From positions 360,613 to 424,612 of the forward strand of contig JAEUUA010000023.1 of assembly GCA_016787755.1 (NCBI GenBank): a stretch of 64,000 nt of DNA. Direction: 5' to 3'. The stretch is from Cyclobacteriaceae bacterium (GTDB lineage: Bacteria; Bacteroidota; Bacteroidia; Cytophagales; Cyclobacteriaceae). The position numbers and the translations under genes were made by a program. Numbering within the stretch: the stretch's first letter is position 1; every line of letters begins with the position of its first letter. Under the pieces are notes generated by a model that saw only the letters and a list, made by a program, of their open reading frames with translations, was not told the origin of the DNA and did not search any database. Shown in pieces: positions 63,463 through 64,000 of this stretch.

Positions 63463-64000
63463 TTAATGATATTGATTTCTAAGTTTAAATAATTTATAAA
63501 TGATGAAGAAATAGTGACCCCAAACCAAAGTCATTAATAGCGCAAAAACTATAACCATCCAAAGTGGTGGAGCATGCGTCCATAGTTCTCTGTCAATTTT
63601 AACAACATCCGAAATAGGTAACCCCCAAGGTCTTTCAATGGAAGCCTCAACGGTACTATACTCATCAAGGTCTTCTGCCCTCCCAATAAGAACAAGATTC
63701 CCCTGGTTGATTGATCGCAAATTACCAGGGCATTCTATAGACACTTCTCCGTTTTCATCGGTTGTTCCTTCTCCAATTTTTAAATTACCAAAAGATCGCT
63801 TCACATAAAAAGTAACATCTATGTCAGCTAGGGGAGCTTGATCTTCACTGGGCTCAAACAATCTCATTGTTATTGATAAGGTACTATCTTGCTTTTGACC
63901 GTTCATTAAAATACCTGCAGGGCGGATTGTTAATTCTGCTTCATCATCATTTATGCTATTAGTACCGGAAAAGGACGAATTAAAACTCCAAAGCCCGTCC
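63463..64000 (-). CDS. Membrane-anchored protein with Ig-like/carboxypeptidase-regulatory domain (5' end outside window)
   Basis: The frame is open through the window end; an internal ATG at 63906 is not necessarily the start. About 179 residues are visible. A beta-sandwich region (DIDVTFYVKRSFGNLKIGEGTTDENGEVSIECPGNL) looks like a carboxypeptidase-regulatory or Ig-like domain, and a single transmembrane helix (APPLWMVIVFALLMTLVWGHYFFIIYKL, in parts) precedes a short basic tail at the C-terminus. No family recognised. Its position beside cytochrome c suggests a membrane-redox context. Confidence 0.6.
   Translation of the reverse strand, partial: DGLWSFNSSFSGTNSINDDEAELTIRPAGILMNGQKQDSTLSITMRLFEPSEDQAPLADIDVTFYVKRSFGNLKIGEGTTDENGEVSIECPGNLRSINQGNLVLIGRAEDLDEYSTVEASIERPWGLPISDVVKIDRELWTHAPPLWMVIVFALLMTLVWGHYFFIIYKLFKLRNQYH

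Overview
The window reads as a chromosomal segment of a gliding-type Bacteroidota bacterium, most likely in the Cytophagales. The grounds are the gliding/type IX secretion lipoproteins GldB and GldJ, a large secreted protein with a C-terminal sorting domain of type IX secretion, many lipoproteins with short Bacteroidota-style signal peptides ending in -AQ or a lipobox Cys, a LytS/LytTR two-component pair, and -7 elements of the form TAnnTTTG. I found no rRNA, tRNA, insertion sequence, phage gene or CRISPR array. Gene density is high and no gene-free stretch exceeds 300 bases.

Layout. 1-3 kb: the 3' part of a zinc carboxypeptidase (M14) gene, a zinc alcohol dehydrogenase and a deoxynucleoside kinase. 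3-11 kb: gldB, a NupG-like transporter next to a Gfo/Idh/MocA oxidoreductase, a glycosyltransferase, a DUF1080 (3-keto-glycoside hydrolase type) protein and small lipoproteins. 11-16 kb: an ECF sigma factor overlapped by a small gene, an acidic small protein, and uvrA. 16-25 kb: an accessory-looking region with a secreted TPR protein, an S10 serine carboxypeptidase, a 1282-aa NHL-propeller/IPT protein with a sorting domain, and, divergently, a two-gene unit of an exported protein and an exported caspase-family protease. 25-32 kb: a thioredoxin-like lipoprotein, mfd, gldJ, a ComF-type phosphoribosyltransferase and an AhpD-like protein. 32-41 kb: a tight plus-strand run of DUF4175 protein, RsbW-like ATPase, ybeY, mnmG, methyltransferase and lipoprotein. 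Two parS-like palindromes precede mnmG, and a 265-bp AT-rich gap with DnaA-box-like words follows the run; together they suggest the chromosome origin lies here. 41-49 kb: TPR protein, three-domain fasciclin lipoprotein, LytS/LytTR pair, outer-membrane barrel candidate and amidohydrolase. 49-56 kb: a seven-gene minus-strand export operon (TetR, TolC, HlyD, two ABC ATPases, two permeases) resembling E. coli YbhGFSR with YbhF split in two. 56-63 kb: a fatty-acid beta-oxidation operon (MarR regulator, dehydrogenase/hydratase fusion, thiolase, four-helix-bundle protein, acyl-CoA dehydrogenase). The window ends with a cytochrome c and a partial membrane-anchored protein.

How the genes work together. 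DNA repair (uvrA, mfd), tRNA/rRNA maturation (mnmG, ybeY), and fatty-acid oxidation are housekeeping functions. GldB and GldJ would support the type IX machinery that could export the NHL/IPT protein. The least-explained part is 18.3-24.5 kb, where a type IX cargo with twelve NHL repeats is divergent from a secreted caspase-like protease and its partner. All functional calls come from reading translated sequence; no database search was possible.
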